A DNA stretch of 64,000 nt. Origin: CAWCWK01 sp963842125. Its GTDB lineage: Bacteria; Pseudomonadota; Alphaproteobacteria; Rhizobiales; CAWCWK01. Below, piece by piece: positions 15,172-24,178 of the stretch. The DNA lies in assembly GCA_963842125.1 (NCBI GenBank), contig CAWJFE010000005.1:1426001-1490000 (forward strand), written 5' to 3'. Under the pieces are notes generated by a model that was not told the DNA's origin, ran no database searches, and saw only the letters and a list, made by a program, of their open reading frames with translations. Made by a program: the position numbers and the translations under genes. Within the stretch, counting starts at the first letter, position 1; every line of letters starts with the position of its first letter.

Positions 15172-17913
15172 TCAGGCAGGATCGGCCTGCTCTTCGGGGT
15201 CTTCCGGCTCCTCCGACAACCGCTCGACGCTGACGACCTGCTCGCTGGCAGCCGTGTTGAAGATCGTCACGCCCTGCGTCGTACGGCCGGCGATCCGAAT
15301 GTCGGAGACGGTGGTCCGGATCAGCTTGCCGCCATTGGTGACGAGCATGATCTGGTCACTGTCCTCGACCGGAAAGCTCGCGACCACGTCGCCATTCCGC
15401 TTGGTGGTAGCGATCCCGACAATCCCTTTACCACCGCGCCCGGCGACCCGGTATTCGTGGCTGGACGAGCGTTTGCCGTAGCCGTTCTCGGACAGGGTCA
15501 GGATGAACTGCTCCGCCGCGCCCAGTTCCGCGTAGCGCTCCTGCGAAAGGTCGGCGGCCTCCTCCGCCTCCTCGACATCGGCCACCGGCTCTTCGACCTC
15601 GTCTCCCAGCGCACGGCGCAGCATGGCAGCGCGCTTCAGATAGGCGAGGCGCTCGGCCGGCGACGCGTCGATATGGCGGAGGATGCTGAGCGCGATGACA
15701 CTGTCCTCGCGGCCGAGGCGTATGCCACGAACTCCGGTCGAGCCGCGCCCCTTGAAGACGCGCACGTCCTCGACGGGGAAGCGGATCGCCTGCCCCTTCG
15801 CGGTTTTGAGGAGCACGTCGTCGCCAGCGCGGCAGATCTGAACGCCGATGATGGAATCGCCGCTCTCGTCGAGCTTCATCGCGATCTTGCCGTTGCGGTT
15901 CACCTGAACGAAGTCGCCGAGCTCGTTTCGGCGGACGGTGCCGTCGCGGGTCGCGAACATCAAATGCATCTGGTCCTGCTCCGCCCGGTCCTCGGGCAAC
16001 GGCAGGATGGTCGTGATCCGCTCGTCCTGCTCCAGCGGCAGGAGGTTCACCATCGCTTTCCCGCGCGAGTTCGGCCCGCCGATCGGCAGGCGCCAGACCT
16101 TCATCTTGTAGACCATGCCGCGCGACGAGAAGAACAGCACCTCGGCATGCGTCGACGCGACGAAGAGGCGGGTGACGAAGTCCTCGTCCCGCGTCTGCAT
16201 GCCGGACCGGCCCTTGCCGCCCCGCCGCTGCGCCCGATAGGTGTCGAGCGGCACACGCTTCACATAGCCGGTATGGGACACGGTCACGACCATGTCCTCG
16301 CGCGCGATGAGGTCCTCGTCCTCGAAATCGCCCAGCGATTCGGTGATCTCGCTTCGGCGCGGCGTTGCGAACTCGTCGCGCACGGCCTCCAGCTCGTCCT
16401 TGATGATGGCCTGTACGCGGGCGCGGCTGGAGAGGATGTCGAGATAGTCCTCGATGCGCCCGCCGAGCGTCTTCAATTCGTCACCGACCTCGTCGCGACC
16501 AAGGGCCGTGAGGCGTTGCAGACGCAGGTCGAGGATCGCTCGTGCCTGCGCTTCCGAGAGGCGCAGGCGGTTGTCCTCCGTCATACGGTGGCGCGGATCG
16601 TCGATAAGCTGGACGAGGGGCGCCATGTCGCCGGCCGGCCAGTCCTTCGCCATCAGCGCCTCGCGCGCGGCAGCCGCGTCGGGCGCGGAACGAATGAGGG
16701 CGATCACTTCGTCGATATTGGCGACCGCGATCGCGAGGCCGACGAGAACGTGGGCTCGGTCCCGCGCGCGATTGAGAAGGTGCTTCGTGCGCCGCGTGAT
16801 GACCGTACCGCGGAAGGCGATGAACGCGGTCAGGATGTCCTTCAGCGCCATCAATTCGGGGCGGCCGCCATTGAGCGCGACCATGTTGCAGCCGAAGCTC
16901 GTCTGCAACGTCGTGAACCGGTAGAGCTGGTTCAGCACCACGTCAGCGACGGCATCGCGCTTCAGCTCGACGACGACACGCATGCCGTGCCGATCCGATT
17001 CGTCGCGCACGTCGGAGATGCCCTCGACGCGCTTGTCCTTCACCAGCTCCGCGATCTTCTCGATCATCGTCGCCTTGTTCACCTGATAGGGGATCTCGGT
17101 AACGATCAGCGCCTGCCGGTCTTTCCGAACCTCCTCGACGTTCACCACGCCGCGCATGAGAACCGAGCCACGCCCCGTGCGATAGGCGGAGTGGATGCCC
17201 GACCGCCCGAGAATGATGGCGCCGGTCGGAAAGTCCGGCCCCGGCACGATCTCGATCAGTTCCTCCACATCCATATCGGGCCGTTCGAGCAGCGCGATCG
17301 TGGCGTCGCAGACTTCGCCGAGATTGTGGGGCGGAATGTTCGTCGCCATGCCGACCGCGATGCCGCCCGCACCGTTGACGAGGATGTTCGGGAAAACGGC
17401 CGGAAGGACGGTCGGCTCTCGTTCCGAGTTGTCGTAATTGTCCTGGAAATCGACCGTGTCCTTGTCGAGATCGTCCAGAAGCGCCGTCGCGACCTTGGCC
17501 TGCCGAATTTCGGTATAGCGCATGGCCGCTGGCGGATCGCCGTCGACGGAGCCGAAATTGCCCTGCCCGTCCATGAGCGGCAGGCGCATGGAGAATTCCT
17601 GCGCCATCCTGACGAGCGCATCATAGATCGACTGGTCGCCATGCGGATGGTACTTGCCGATCACGTCGCCGACGACGCGGGCCGACTTCCGATAGGGCTT
17701 GTTCCAATCGTATCCGTTCTCGTACATCGAATAGAGGATGCGGCGATGCACGGGTTTCAGGCCATCGCGCACATCCGGGAGGGCGCGGCTCACGATCACG
17801 CTCATCGCGTAGTCGAGATAGCTGCGCTTCATCTCTTCGGAAATCGAGACCGGCCGAATGTCCGACCCGCTCGGCGGGGCGGCGGGCGGGGTGGTCGTCT
17901 TATCGTCGCTCAA
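15172..17913 (-). CDS. gyrA: DNA gyrase subunit A
   Basis: This 913-residue breakage-reunion subunit makes negative supercoils with GyrB. The catalytic tyrosine is Y133 in AAMRYTE; the GyrA-box is QRRGGKG; an acidic insert (about 740-765, EVEEPVADVEEAEEAADL) sits in the C-terminal beta-pinwheel. The quinolone-determining region reads GDQSIYD, so the E. coli Ser83 position is Gln. Start: a good promoter has its -10 (17,943-17,948) touching the upstream in-frame GTG at 17,940, which would put that codon at or before the transcript start. The TTG at 17,913, preceded by GGTAGAGATTCCC, is therefore preferred. Confidence 0.95.
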   Translation of the reverse strand: MSDDKTTTPPAAPPSGSDIRPVSISEEMKRSYLDYAMSVIVSRALPDVRDGLKPVHRRILYSMYENGYDWNKPYRKSARVVGDVIGKYHPHGDQSIYDALVRMAQEFSMRLPLMDGQGNFGSVDGDPPAAMRYTEIRQAKVATALLDDLDKDTVDFQDNYDNSEREPTVLPAVFPNILVNGAGGIAVGMATNIPPHNLGEVCDATIALLERPDMDVEELIEIVPGPDFPTGAIILGRSGIHSAYRTGRGSVLMRGVVNVEEVRKDRQALIVTEIPYQVNKATMIEKIAELVKDKRVEGISDVRDESDRHGMRVVVELKRDAVADVVLNQLYRFTTLQTSFGCNMVALNGGRPELMALKDILTAFIAFRGTVITRRTKHLLNRARDRAHVLVGLAIAVANIDEVIALIRSAPDAAAAREALMAKDWPAGDMAPLVQLIDDPRHRMTEDNRLRLSEAQARAILDLRLQRLTALGRDEVGDELKTLGGRIEDYLDILSSRARVQAIIKDELEAVRDEFATPRRSEITESLGDFEDEDLIAREDMVVTVSHTGYVKRVPLDTYRAQRRGGKGRSGMQTRDEDFVTRLFVASTHAEVLFFSSRGMVYKMKVWRLPIGGPNSRGKAMVNLLPLEQDERITTILPLPEDRAEQDQMHLMFATRDGTVRRNELGDFVQVNRNGKIAMKLDESGDSIIGVQICRAGDDVLLKTAKGQAIRFPVEDVRVFKGRGSTGVRGIRLGREDSVIALSILRHIDASPAERLAYLKRAAMLRRALGDEVEEPVADVEEAEEAADLSQERYAELGAAEQFILTLSENGYGKRSSSHEYRVAGRGGKGIVGIATTKRNGDVVASFPVEDSDQIMLVTNGGKLIRTTVSDIRIAGRTTQGVTIFNTAASEQVVSVERLSEEPEDPEEQADPA

Positions 17914-17942
17914 GGGAATCTCTACCGTATCGTGTCCCACGA

Positions 17943-17971
17943 TATATAGGATTTTACGGGCGAAATGCCAA
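17943..17971 (-). promoter_or_regulatory. Probable sigma-70 promoter of gyrA
   Basis: On the minus strand TTGGCA, a 17-base spacer and TATATA. It implies transcription begins near 17,936, which decides against a GTG start at 17,940. Confidence 0.6.
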
Positions 17972-18051
17972 TCGGCGAGGGGGGTTCCGGCCGCACGGCG
18001 AAGGGCTTATGCACCATCGACACACCTTCGAGCGCGGATAGGGCCCTCGTC

Positions 18052-18693
18052 ATGGACCTGGGCATAGATATGGACGGCGCGATCCGCGCCCTCGTCACCC
18101 TTCTCGTAACGCTCGACCCGCTCGGCCTCGCGCCGATCTTCGGCGCGCTCACGGGCGGTATGACGCCGGTCCTCAGGCGCTCGGTCGCGATCAAGGCCGC
18201 GCTGATCGGCACCATCATACTCTTCGCCTTCGCCGCGTTCGGCGACGCGCTGCTTGATGTCCTGGGCATCGAACTGGCCGCGTTCCGGGTCGCAGGCGGA
18301 CTGCTGCTCTTCCTCATCGCCCTTGAAATGGTGATGGAGAAGCGGGAGCAGCGAAAGGCCGACACGGCCGAGACGGCGATCTCGCAGGACCAGGCCACGA
18401 ACATCGCGGCCTTCCCCCTCGCCTTCCCCCTCCTTGCGGGCCCCGGCGCCATTACCGCAGTCATCCTTCTCAGCGGACGCGCCGAGACGGTGACGGATCA
18501 CGTCACGGTCTACGCCGTAACCGTCATCGGACTTCTCACATGCCTGACGACGTTCCTGCTCTACGGGTATGTCGACCGGTTTATCGGGGCGACGGGCCGG
18601 GCCGTGATCACACGGCTCCTCGGTCTCCTCTTGGCAGCGCTGGCGGTGCAATATGTGGTCGACGGGGCGCTTGCGCTGATAAGAGGCGCTTGA
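18052..18693 (+). CDS. MarC family membrane protein
   Basis: This 213-residue integral membrane protein has six predicted segments arranged as two repeats. Hallmarks are LVTLLVTLDPLGLAPIF near the N-terminus and the matching FPLAFPLLAGPGAITAVILL in the middle (DP and AGPG motifs). The family was once linked to multiple antibiotic resistance, but that role was withdrawn and its substrate is unknown. The ATG at 18,052 fits the family N-terminus; the ATG at 18,070 is an alternative. It is divergent from gyrA and 52 bases before metZ. Confidence 0.87.
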   Translation: MDLGIDMDGAIRALVTLLVTLDPLGLAPIFGALTGGMTPVLRRSVAIKAALIGTIILFAFAAFGDALLDVLGIELAAFRVAGGLLLFLIALEMVMEKREQRKADTAETAISQDQATNIAAFPLAFPLLAGPGAITAVILLSGRAETVTDHVTVYAVTVIGLLTCLTTFLLYGYVDRFIGATGRAVITRLLGLLLAALAVQYVVDGALALIRGA

Positions 18694-18745
18694 GCGGCCT
18701 GCGCGATCGGCTAAAAGCAAGGCTCTTCAACCGGGACAACCGACC

Positions 18746-19924
18746 ATGACCAGCAGCCTTCGACCTCGAACCCGCCTCGTACACGAGGGGACGCCGCGCA
18801 CCGGCTTCAACGAGACGTCCGAGGCGATGATCATGACGTCGGGCTTCGTCTACGACAGCCCGGAGCAGGCCGAGGGGCGGTTCCTCGGCGAGAATGAAGG
18901 CTACATCTACTCGCGCTTCTCGAACCCGACAGTCGAATCGTTCGAGCGGCGGATGGCGGGTCTCGAAGGGTCGGAGACGGCGCGTGGCACCTCGACGGGC
19001 ATGGCCGCGATCTCATCGGCCATGCTCGCCTATCTGAGTGCCGGCGACCACATCGTCGCGTCCCGCGCACTCTTCGGTTCCTGCCGCTATATCGTCGAGG
19101 AACTGATGCCGCGCTTCGGCATCGCCTCGACGTTGGTGGATGGCCGCGACCTCAAGGCGTGGGAAGCCGCCATCCGACCGAACACGAAAGCCTTCTTCCT
19201 CGAATCGCCGACCAATCCGCAGTTGGAAATCGTCGACCTGCGCGGTGTCGCGGCGCTCGCGAAGGCGCACGACGCACTTCTCTTCGTCGACAACGTGTTC
19301 GCCTCGCCGATGCTGCAAAAGCCGCTGGAGCTAGGCGCCGACGTCGTCATGTACTCCGCGACGAAGCATATCGACGGTCAGGGCCGATGCCTTGGCGGCA
19401 TCATCTGCTGCAGCCAAGCCTTCCACGACGACCATCTCGACGCCTATCTGAAGCACACCGGCCCGGCGCTCAGCCCGTTCAACGCGTGGGTGATGTTGAA
19501 GAGCCTCGAAACGCTGCCTCTGCGGGTCGACGCGATGTGCAACAACGCCCGCTTCGTGACCGACGTCCTGGCCGACGAGGCGAAGGTCGAACGCGTGCTC
19601 TATCCGTCGCACCCCTCCCATCCGCAGCACAATCTCGCGATGAGTCAGATGTCGGACGGCGGGACCGTCGTGGCCTTCGACGTAGGTTCCAAGGCACGGG
19701 CCTTCGGTCTCCTGAATGGTCTGGAGCTCGTCAAGATTTCGAACAATCTCGGCGACTCCAAGAGCCTCATCACCCACCCGGCCACGACGACCCATCAGCG
19801 TCTGTCCGACGAGGCGAAGGACGAGTTGGCGATCACACCCGGCCTGCTGCGGCTCTCTATCGGTCTGGAAGATGCTCGGGACATTGCACACGACCTGACA
19901 CGGGCTCTGGCGCAGGCGGCGTGA
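18746..19924 (+). CDS. metZ: O-succinylhomoserine sulfhydrylase
   Basis: This 392-residue PLP enzyme makes homocysteine directly from O-succinylhomoserine and sulfide, the direct-sulfhydrylation branch of methionine synthesis. Motifs: YSRFSNPTVESFERRMAGLEG, the PLP lysine in YSATKHIDGQGRCLGG, and the C-terminal HPATTTHQRLS then LLRLSIGLED. With metC at 7.1 kb the organism appears to hold both routes to homocysteine. Acyl specificity (succinyl or acetyl) cannot be settled by eye. The 3' end overlaps the convergent gene at 19,857 by 68 bases. Confidence 0.9.
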   Translation: MTSSLRPRTRLVHEGTPRTGFNETSEAMIMTSGFVYDSPEQAEGRFLGENEGYIYSRFSNPTVESFERRMAGLEGSETARGTSTGMAAISSAMLAYLSAGDHIVASRALFGSCRYIVEELMPRFGIASTLVDGRDLKAWEAAIRPNTKAFFLESPTNPQLEIVDLRGVAALAKAHDALLFVDNVFASPMLQKPLELGADVVMYSATKHIDGQGRCLGGIICCSQAFHDDHLDAYLKHTGPALSPFNAWVMLKSLETLPLRVDAMCNNARFVTDVLADEAKVERVLYPSHPSHPQHNLAMSQMSDGGTVVAFDVGSKARAFGLLNGLELVKISNNLGDSKSLITHPATTTHQRLSDEAKDELAITPGLLRLSIGLEDARDIAHDLTRALAQAA

Positions 19925-20333
19925 GGCCGGACCCGACCGGCACGCCGCAGGCATAGGCCTTCTTCGTCTTTACGACGAACTCCTGCCCCGTAAAGCCGTG
20001 AACGCTGTCATGCGCGCGAACGACGACCTCCCCCCCGATGCCGGGGGGGATGCGCACACCGCCTATCGAGCGCGTGAAGGGCTGCTCCTCCACGTGCGGG
20101 TGCGTCAATTCGCGGATCGCCAGCACGGTGCCGTCCAGCGCGACGATCTCGAACCGGTCGGCGTAGTGGTCCCAGCCCTCGTCGGCATGCCGGATCGTCA
20201 CCGCGAACGCCAGGCTGTCGCCGTTCCGCTCGAACGAGACCCGTATCACGTCCGCCGGTCCCGCTGTAGCGAACCGAGTGGCGCCGAGCGTGACGGCGCC
20301 GACGCACAGGGTCGCGCGACATAGAGACATCAT
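19857..20333 (-). CDS. Conserved periplasmic protein of unknown function
   Basis: This 158-residue protein has a signal peptide (about 1-24, ending FATA-G) and a compact domain with the signature HYADRFEIV, LTHPHVEEQPFTRSIGGVRI and VVVRAHDSVHGFTGQEF. I recognise this as a conserved exported type in alphaproteobacteria but know no function for it. GAGGA seven bases before the ATG at 20,333 sets the start. Its last 22 codons are antisense to the end of metZ. Confidence 0.75.
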   Translation of the reverse strand: MMSLCRATLCVGAVTLGATRFATAGPADVIRVSFERNGDSLAFAVTIRHADEGWDHYADRFEIVALDGTVLAIRELTHPHVEEQPFTRSIGGVRIPPGIGGEVVVRAHDSVHGFTGQEFVVKTKKAYACGVPVGSGLTPPAPEPVSGRVQCPEHLPDR

Positions 20334-20438
20334 AGCGGGTCCTCGCACCTGTCTTCTCTTCGCCAGAACTACAGGCTGACCGTCGCCGCCTCCCCCGTCA
20401 ACGGCCCTGCGTCCTAGCACCCCCTGACCGGCGGCTCG

Positions 20439-20954
20439 CTAGAACGGGATGTCGTCTTCCAACTCGTCGCGGAACGTGTCCCGGGACGAGGAAGCCCCGC
20501 CGGAGCGACCGCCGCCGCCCGCGCCGCCGCCATAACCTTCGTTAAAGCCGCCCGAACTACCCGATCCGCCGCCCCCGCCAAAGTCGCCATCACCGCCGCC
20601 AGAGCGACCGTCCAACATGGTCATCACCGCACGGGGACCCTGCAGGACGACTTCGGTCGAGTACCGATCGTTGCCATCCTTGTCCTGCCATTTCCGCGTC
20701 TGCAGCGCACCCTCGATGTAGATTTTGGAGCCCTTGCGCAGGTACTGCTCCGCCACCTTGGTCAGACCGTCGCCAAATATGGCGATGGAGTGCCACTCTG
20801 TCTTCTCCTTACGCTCCCCGCTATTGCGATCCTTCCACGTCTCCGATGTCGCCATGCGAAGGTTGACGATCGAGCGACCGTCCTGCGTGTGCCGAACCTC
20901 GGGATCACGGCCGAGATTACCGACCAGAATGACCTTGTTGACGCTACCTGCCAT
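20439..20954 (-). CDS. ssb: Single-stranded DNA-binding protein
   Basis: This 171-residue SSB has an OB-fold (about 1-112, from MAGSVNKVILVGNLGRDPEVR), a Gly/Ser-rich flexible linker (about 118-160) and the acidic tip DDIPF that recruits repair and replication partners. It coats single-stranded DNA as a tetramer. It is divergent from uvrA, as in many bacteria, and shares the 204-base intergenic region with the SOS box, which lies nearer uvrA. Confidence 0.95.
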   Translation of the reverse strand: MAGSVNKVILVGNLGRDPEVRHTQDGRSIVNLRMATSETWKDRNSGERKEKTEWHSIAIFGDGLTKVAEQYLRKGSKIYIEGALQTRKWQDKDGNDRYSTEVVLQGPRAVMTMLDGRSGGGDGDFGGGGGSGSSGGFNEGYGGGAGGGGRSGGASSSRDTFRDELEDDIPF

Positions 20955-21097
20955 GATCCACTCACCATTCCCTGCTTCGAAAATCTCGCGCGAGCCTATA
21001 GACGCATCCGGGGCATGACGACCCCCGTGGGCGCCGGCCTTGCCCGACGCGCTCCGCTGTCCACATCTAGATAGCCCCGCGCGCTACCCAGCCTGCG

Positions 21098-21126
21098 TTT
21101 ACAAGCCCATTCGTTCTACATATGTT
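21098..21126 (+). promoter_or_regulatory. Probable promoter of uvrA
   Basis: TTTACA (21,098-21,103), a 17-base spacer and TATGTT (21,121-21,126). The -10 lies inside the SOS box. Confidence 0.55.
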
Positions 21127-21127
21127 C
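21113..21127 (+). promoter_or_regulatory. SOS (LexA) box of uvrA
   Basis: GTTC-TACATAT-GTTC is an exact match to the alphaproteobacterial LexA site GTTC-N7-GTTC. It ends 31 bases before the uvrA ATG and covers the -10, so LexA bound here would block transcription. Confidence 0.82.
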
Positions 21128-21158
21128 TAGACGATTCTCAAGTCGAAAGGCCCGAAGC

Positions 21159-24100
21159 ATGGCGAAACGCGTGAGCAAAACCACGGCCGCCGCCAAAGCG
21201 CCGAAGGTCGCCAAACCTCGCGTGGCTACGCCGGCGAGCGTTGCGGCGAGGCCCCCTCGCAAGCCTTCCGTCGCCTTGAAGGACAAGCGGCTCCTGTCGA
21301 TCCGCGGCGCCCGCGAGCACAATCTCAAGAACGTCGATATCGATCTGCCACGCGACAGCCTGGTCGTCGTCACTGGCCTGTCGGGATCGGGCAAATCGTC
21401 GCTCGCCTTCGATACCATCTATGCCGAGGGGCAGCGCCGCTACGTCGAGTCGCTTTCGGCCTACGCGCGGCAGTTCCTCGAGATGATGCAGAAGCCCGAT
21501 GTCGATCAGATCGACGGCCTCTCGCCGGCGATCTCGATCGAGCAGAAGACGACGAGCCGCAACCCGCGCTCGACGGTCGGTACCGTCACTGAGATCTACG
21601 ACTACATGCGCCTTCTCTGGGCGCGGATCGGCATACCTTATTCGCCGGCCACGGGTCTGCCGATCGAGAGCCAGAGCGTTAGCCAGATGGTCGACCGCGT
21701 GCTGGCCATGAAGGCGGGCACCCGGCTCTATCTTCTCGCACCCGTCGTGCGGGACCGAAAGGGTGAGTTTCGCAAGGAGATGGCGGAGTACCTGAAGCGT
21801 GGCTTCCAGCGCGTGAAGGTGAACGGCGAGTTCTACGAGATTCAGGACGCCCCGAAGCTCGACAAGAAGTTCAAGCATACGATCGATGTGGTCGTCGATC
21901 GCATCGTCGTCGGCGACGATATCGCCGGCCGGCTGGCAGACAGCTTCGAGACCGCGTTGAACCTGGCGGATGGGATCGCGATCGCCGAAGTGGCCACCCG
22001 GGGCGATGAAGGCGGGCAGCCGGAACGCGTCGTCTTCTCGCAGCGCTTCGCTTGTCCTGTATCCGGGTTTACGATCTCGGAGATCGAGCCCCGTCTCTTC
22101 TCGTTCAACAACCCTGCCGGCGCCTGCCCCACATGCGACGGTCTGGGTTCCGAGAAGAAGATCGACCCGTCGCTCATCGTGCCCGACGGCAATCTCAAGC
22201 TACGCGGCGGCGCCATCGTTCCGTGGTCGAAAACGTCGTCGCCCTACTACACCCAAACGCTCGAAGCGCTGGCCGGCGAATACGGGTTCGATCTTGGCCA
22301 GCGGTGGGACGAACTCGACGAGGCGCAACGGAACGTCATTCTCTATGGCACCGGCCGCAAGGCGATCACCTTCACCTATGATGACGGGCTTCGCTCCTAC
22401 AAGACGAAGAAGAGCTTCGAAGGCGTCATTCCGAACATGGAGCGGCGTTGGCGCGAGACAGAGAGCGCGTGGGTTCGCGAGGAGATCGAGAAATATCACG
22501 GCACCACGCCCTGCAAGACCTGCGGCGGCGCACGGCTGAAACCCGAAGCTCTCGCCGTCAGAATCGACAGGACGACGATATTTAGCGTCAGCGCCCTGTC
22601 GATCAAGGATGCGGCGTTCTGGTTCGACGACCTTCGTGAGAAGCTCGAGGGCAATCAAGCCGAGATCGCAAGCCGCATCCTCAAGGAGATTACGGACCGG
22701 CTCGGGTTCCTGAACAATGTCGGCCTCGACTATCTCGATCTGTCGCGCGCTTCGGGCACCCTCTCCGGCGGCGAGAGCCAACGCATCCGCCTTGCCTCCC
22801 AAATCGGCTCCGGCCTCTCCGGCGTCCTCTACGTGCTCGACGAGCCGAGCATCGGCCTCCACCAGCGCGACAACGAACGGCTTCTCGAAACGCTTAAGCG
22901 ACTGCGGGATCTCGGCAATTCGGTCATCGTCGTCGAACACGACGAAGATTCGATGTGGGCGGCGGACTACCTCGTCGATATCGGGCCGGGCGCCGGCGTG
23001 CACGGAGGCACGATCGTCAGCGAAGGCTTGCCTGCCGAGGTTGCGAACGACCCCGACAGCATCACAGGAGACTACCTGTCCGGCCGCCGCGCGGTGCCGG
23101 TGCCGGAGACGCGCCGCTCGGTGAAGAAGGCGCCGAAGATCAAGGTCGTCGGCGCCCGTTCCAACAACCTGAAGGACGTGACGGCAGAACTGCCCTTGGG
23201 CACCTTTACTTGCGTGACCGGCGTCTCGGGCGGCGGGAAATCGACCTTCCTGATCGACACGCTCTACCAGGCCGCCGCGCGCAAGCTGAACGGCGCCCGC
23301 GCCCTCCCCGCCGCGCACGATCGGATCGAGGGTCTCGAGAAGCTCGACAAGGTCATCGACATCGACCAGTCGCCCATCGGTCGGACACCGCGCTCGAACC
23401 CGGCGACCTATGTCGGTGCCTTCACCCCGATCCGCGAATGGTTTTCACAACTGCCGGAATCGAAAGTGCGCGGTTATGGCCCGGGGCGCTTCTCGTTCAA
23501 CGTGAAAGGCGGGCGCTGCGAGACGTGCCAGGGTGATGGCGTCATCAAGATCGAGATGCACTTTCTTGCTGACGTATACGTCACCTGCGACACCTGCAAG
23601 GGCAAACGCTACAACCGCGAAACGCTCGAAGTCCTGCACAAGAGCAAATCGATCGCCGACGTTCTCGATATGACGATCGAAGAGGCGAACGGCTTCTTCG
23701 AAGCCATTCCGAGCATTCGCAACAAGCTCTCCACGCTCTGCGATGTCGGCCTGTCCTACGTGAAGGTCGGACAGCAGGCGACGACATTGTCGGGCGGCGA
23801 GGCGCAGCGCGTCAAGCTGGCCAAGGAACTGTCGCGCCGCTCGACGGGTCAAACCCTCTATATTCTCGACGAACCGACGACCGGCCTCCACTTCCACGAT
23901 GTCGCGAAGCTTCTCGACGTGCTGCACAAGCTTGTCGACCAGGGCAATACCGTCGCGGTAATCGAACACAATCTCGAGGTCATCAAGACGGCCGACTGGG
24001 TAATCGACCTTGGACCGGAAGGCGGCGATGGCGGCGGCGAGGTCGTGGGCGTCGGGCTGCCCGAAGATATCGCGGCCAATCCGCGAAGCTATACCGGACG

Positions 24101-24161
24101 GTTCCTGAAGGAGCTTCTGGAGCGGCGTCCGCAGATACCGCGCGCTGTGGCGGCGGAGTAG
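21159..24161 (+). CDS. uvrA: Excinuclease ABC subunit A
   Basis: This 1000-residue damage sensor of nucleotide excision repair loads UvrB on lesions. It has two ABC modules: Walker A GLSGSGKSS (about 78-86) and GVSGGGKST (about 690), signatures SGGESQRI and SGGEAQRV, and zinc modules such as CPTCDGLG, CKTCGGARL and CETCQGDG...CDTCKGKR. A Lys/Ala-rich extension of about 45 residues precedes the conserved LLSIRGAREHNLKNVD; a later start is possible but none has a better context. Regulated by the SOS box just upstream. Confidence 0.95.
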   Translation: MAKRVSKTTAAAKAPKVAKPRVATPASVAARPPRKPSVALKDKRLLSIRGAREHNLKNVDIDLPRDSLVVVTGLSGSGKSSLAFDTIYAEGQRRYVESLSAYARQFLEMMQKPDVDQIDGLSPAISIEQKTTSRNPRSTVGTVTEIYDYMRLLWARIGIPYSPATGLPIESQSVSQMVDRVLAMKAGTRLYLLAPVVRDRKGEFRKEMAEYLKRGFQRVKVNGEFYEIQDAPKLDKKFKHTIDVVVDRIVVGDDIAGRLADSFETALNLADGIAIAEVATRGDEGGQPERVVFSQRFACPVSGFTISEIEPRLFSFNNPAGACPTCDGLGSEKKIDPSLIVPDGNLKLRGGAIVPWSKTSSPYYTQTLEALAGEYGFDLGQRWDELDEAQRNVILYGTGRKAITFTYDDGLRSYKTKKSFEGVIPNMERRWRETESAWVREEIEKYHGTTPCKTCGGARLKPEALAVRIDRTTIFSVSALSIKDAAFWFDDLREKLEGNQAEIASRILKEITDRLGFLNNVGLDYLDLSRASGTLSGGESQRIRLASQIGSGLSGVLYVLDEPSIGLHQRDNERLLETLKRLRDLGNSVIVVEHDEDSMWAADYLVDIGPGAGVHGGTIVSEGLPAEVANDPDSITGDYLSGRRAVPVPETRRSVKKAPKIKVVGARSNNLKDVTAELPLGTFTCVTGVSGGGKSTFLIDTLYQAAARKLNGARALPAAHDRIEGLEKLDKVIDIDQSPIGRTPRSNPATYVGAFTPIREWFSQLPESKVRGYGPGRFSFNVKGGRCETCQGDGVIKIEMHFLADVYVTCDTCKGKRYNRETLEVLHKSKSIADVLDMTIEEANGFFEAIPSIRNKLSTLCDVGLSYVKVGQQATTLSGGEAQRVKLAKELSRRSTGQTLYILDEPTTGLHFHDVAKLLDVLHKLVDQGNTVAVIEHNLEVIKTADWVIDLGPEGGDGGGEVVGVGLPEDIAANPRSYTGRFLKELLERRPQIPRAVAAE

Positions 24162-24178
24162 ATCGACGCCCTCGCCTC

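Noticed and set aside
15109..17949. A 946-codon open frame on the plus strand opposite gyrA
   Set aside because: It mirrors gyrA in the GC-rich antisense frame, has no recognisable domain, and gyrA is certain.
18660..18745. Possible SAM-II riboswitch before metZ
   Set aside because: A GGCTAAAAGC run resembles the SAM-II end, but the GATTTG and TTGCAG elements and the pseudoknot pairing are not found.
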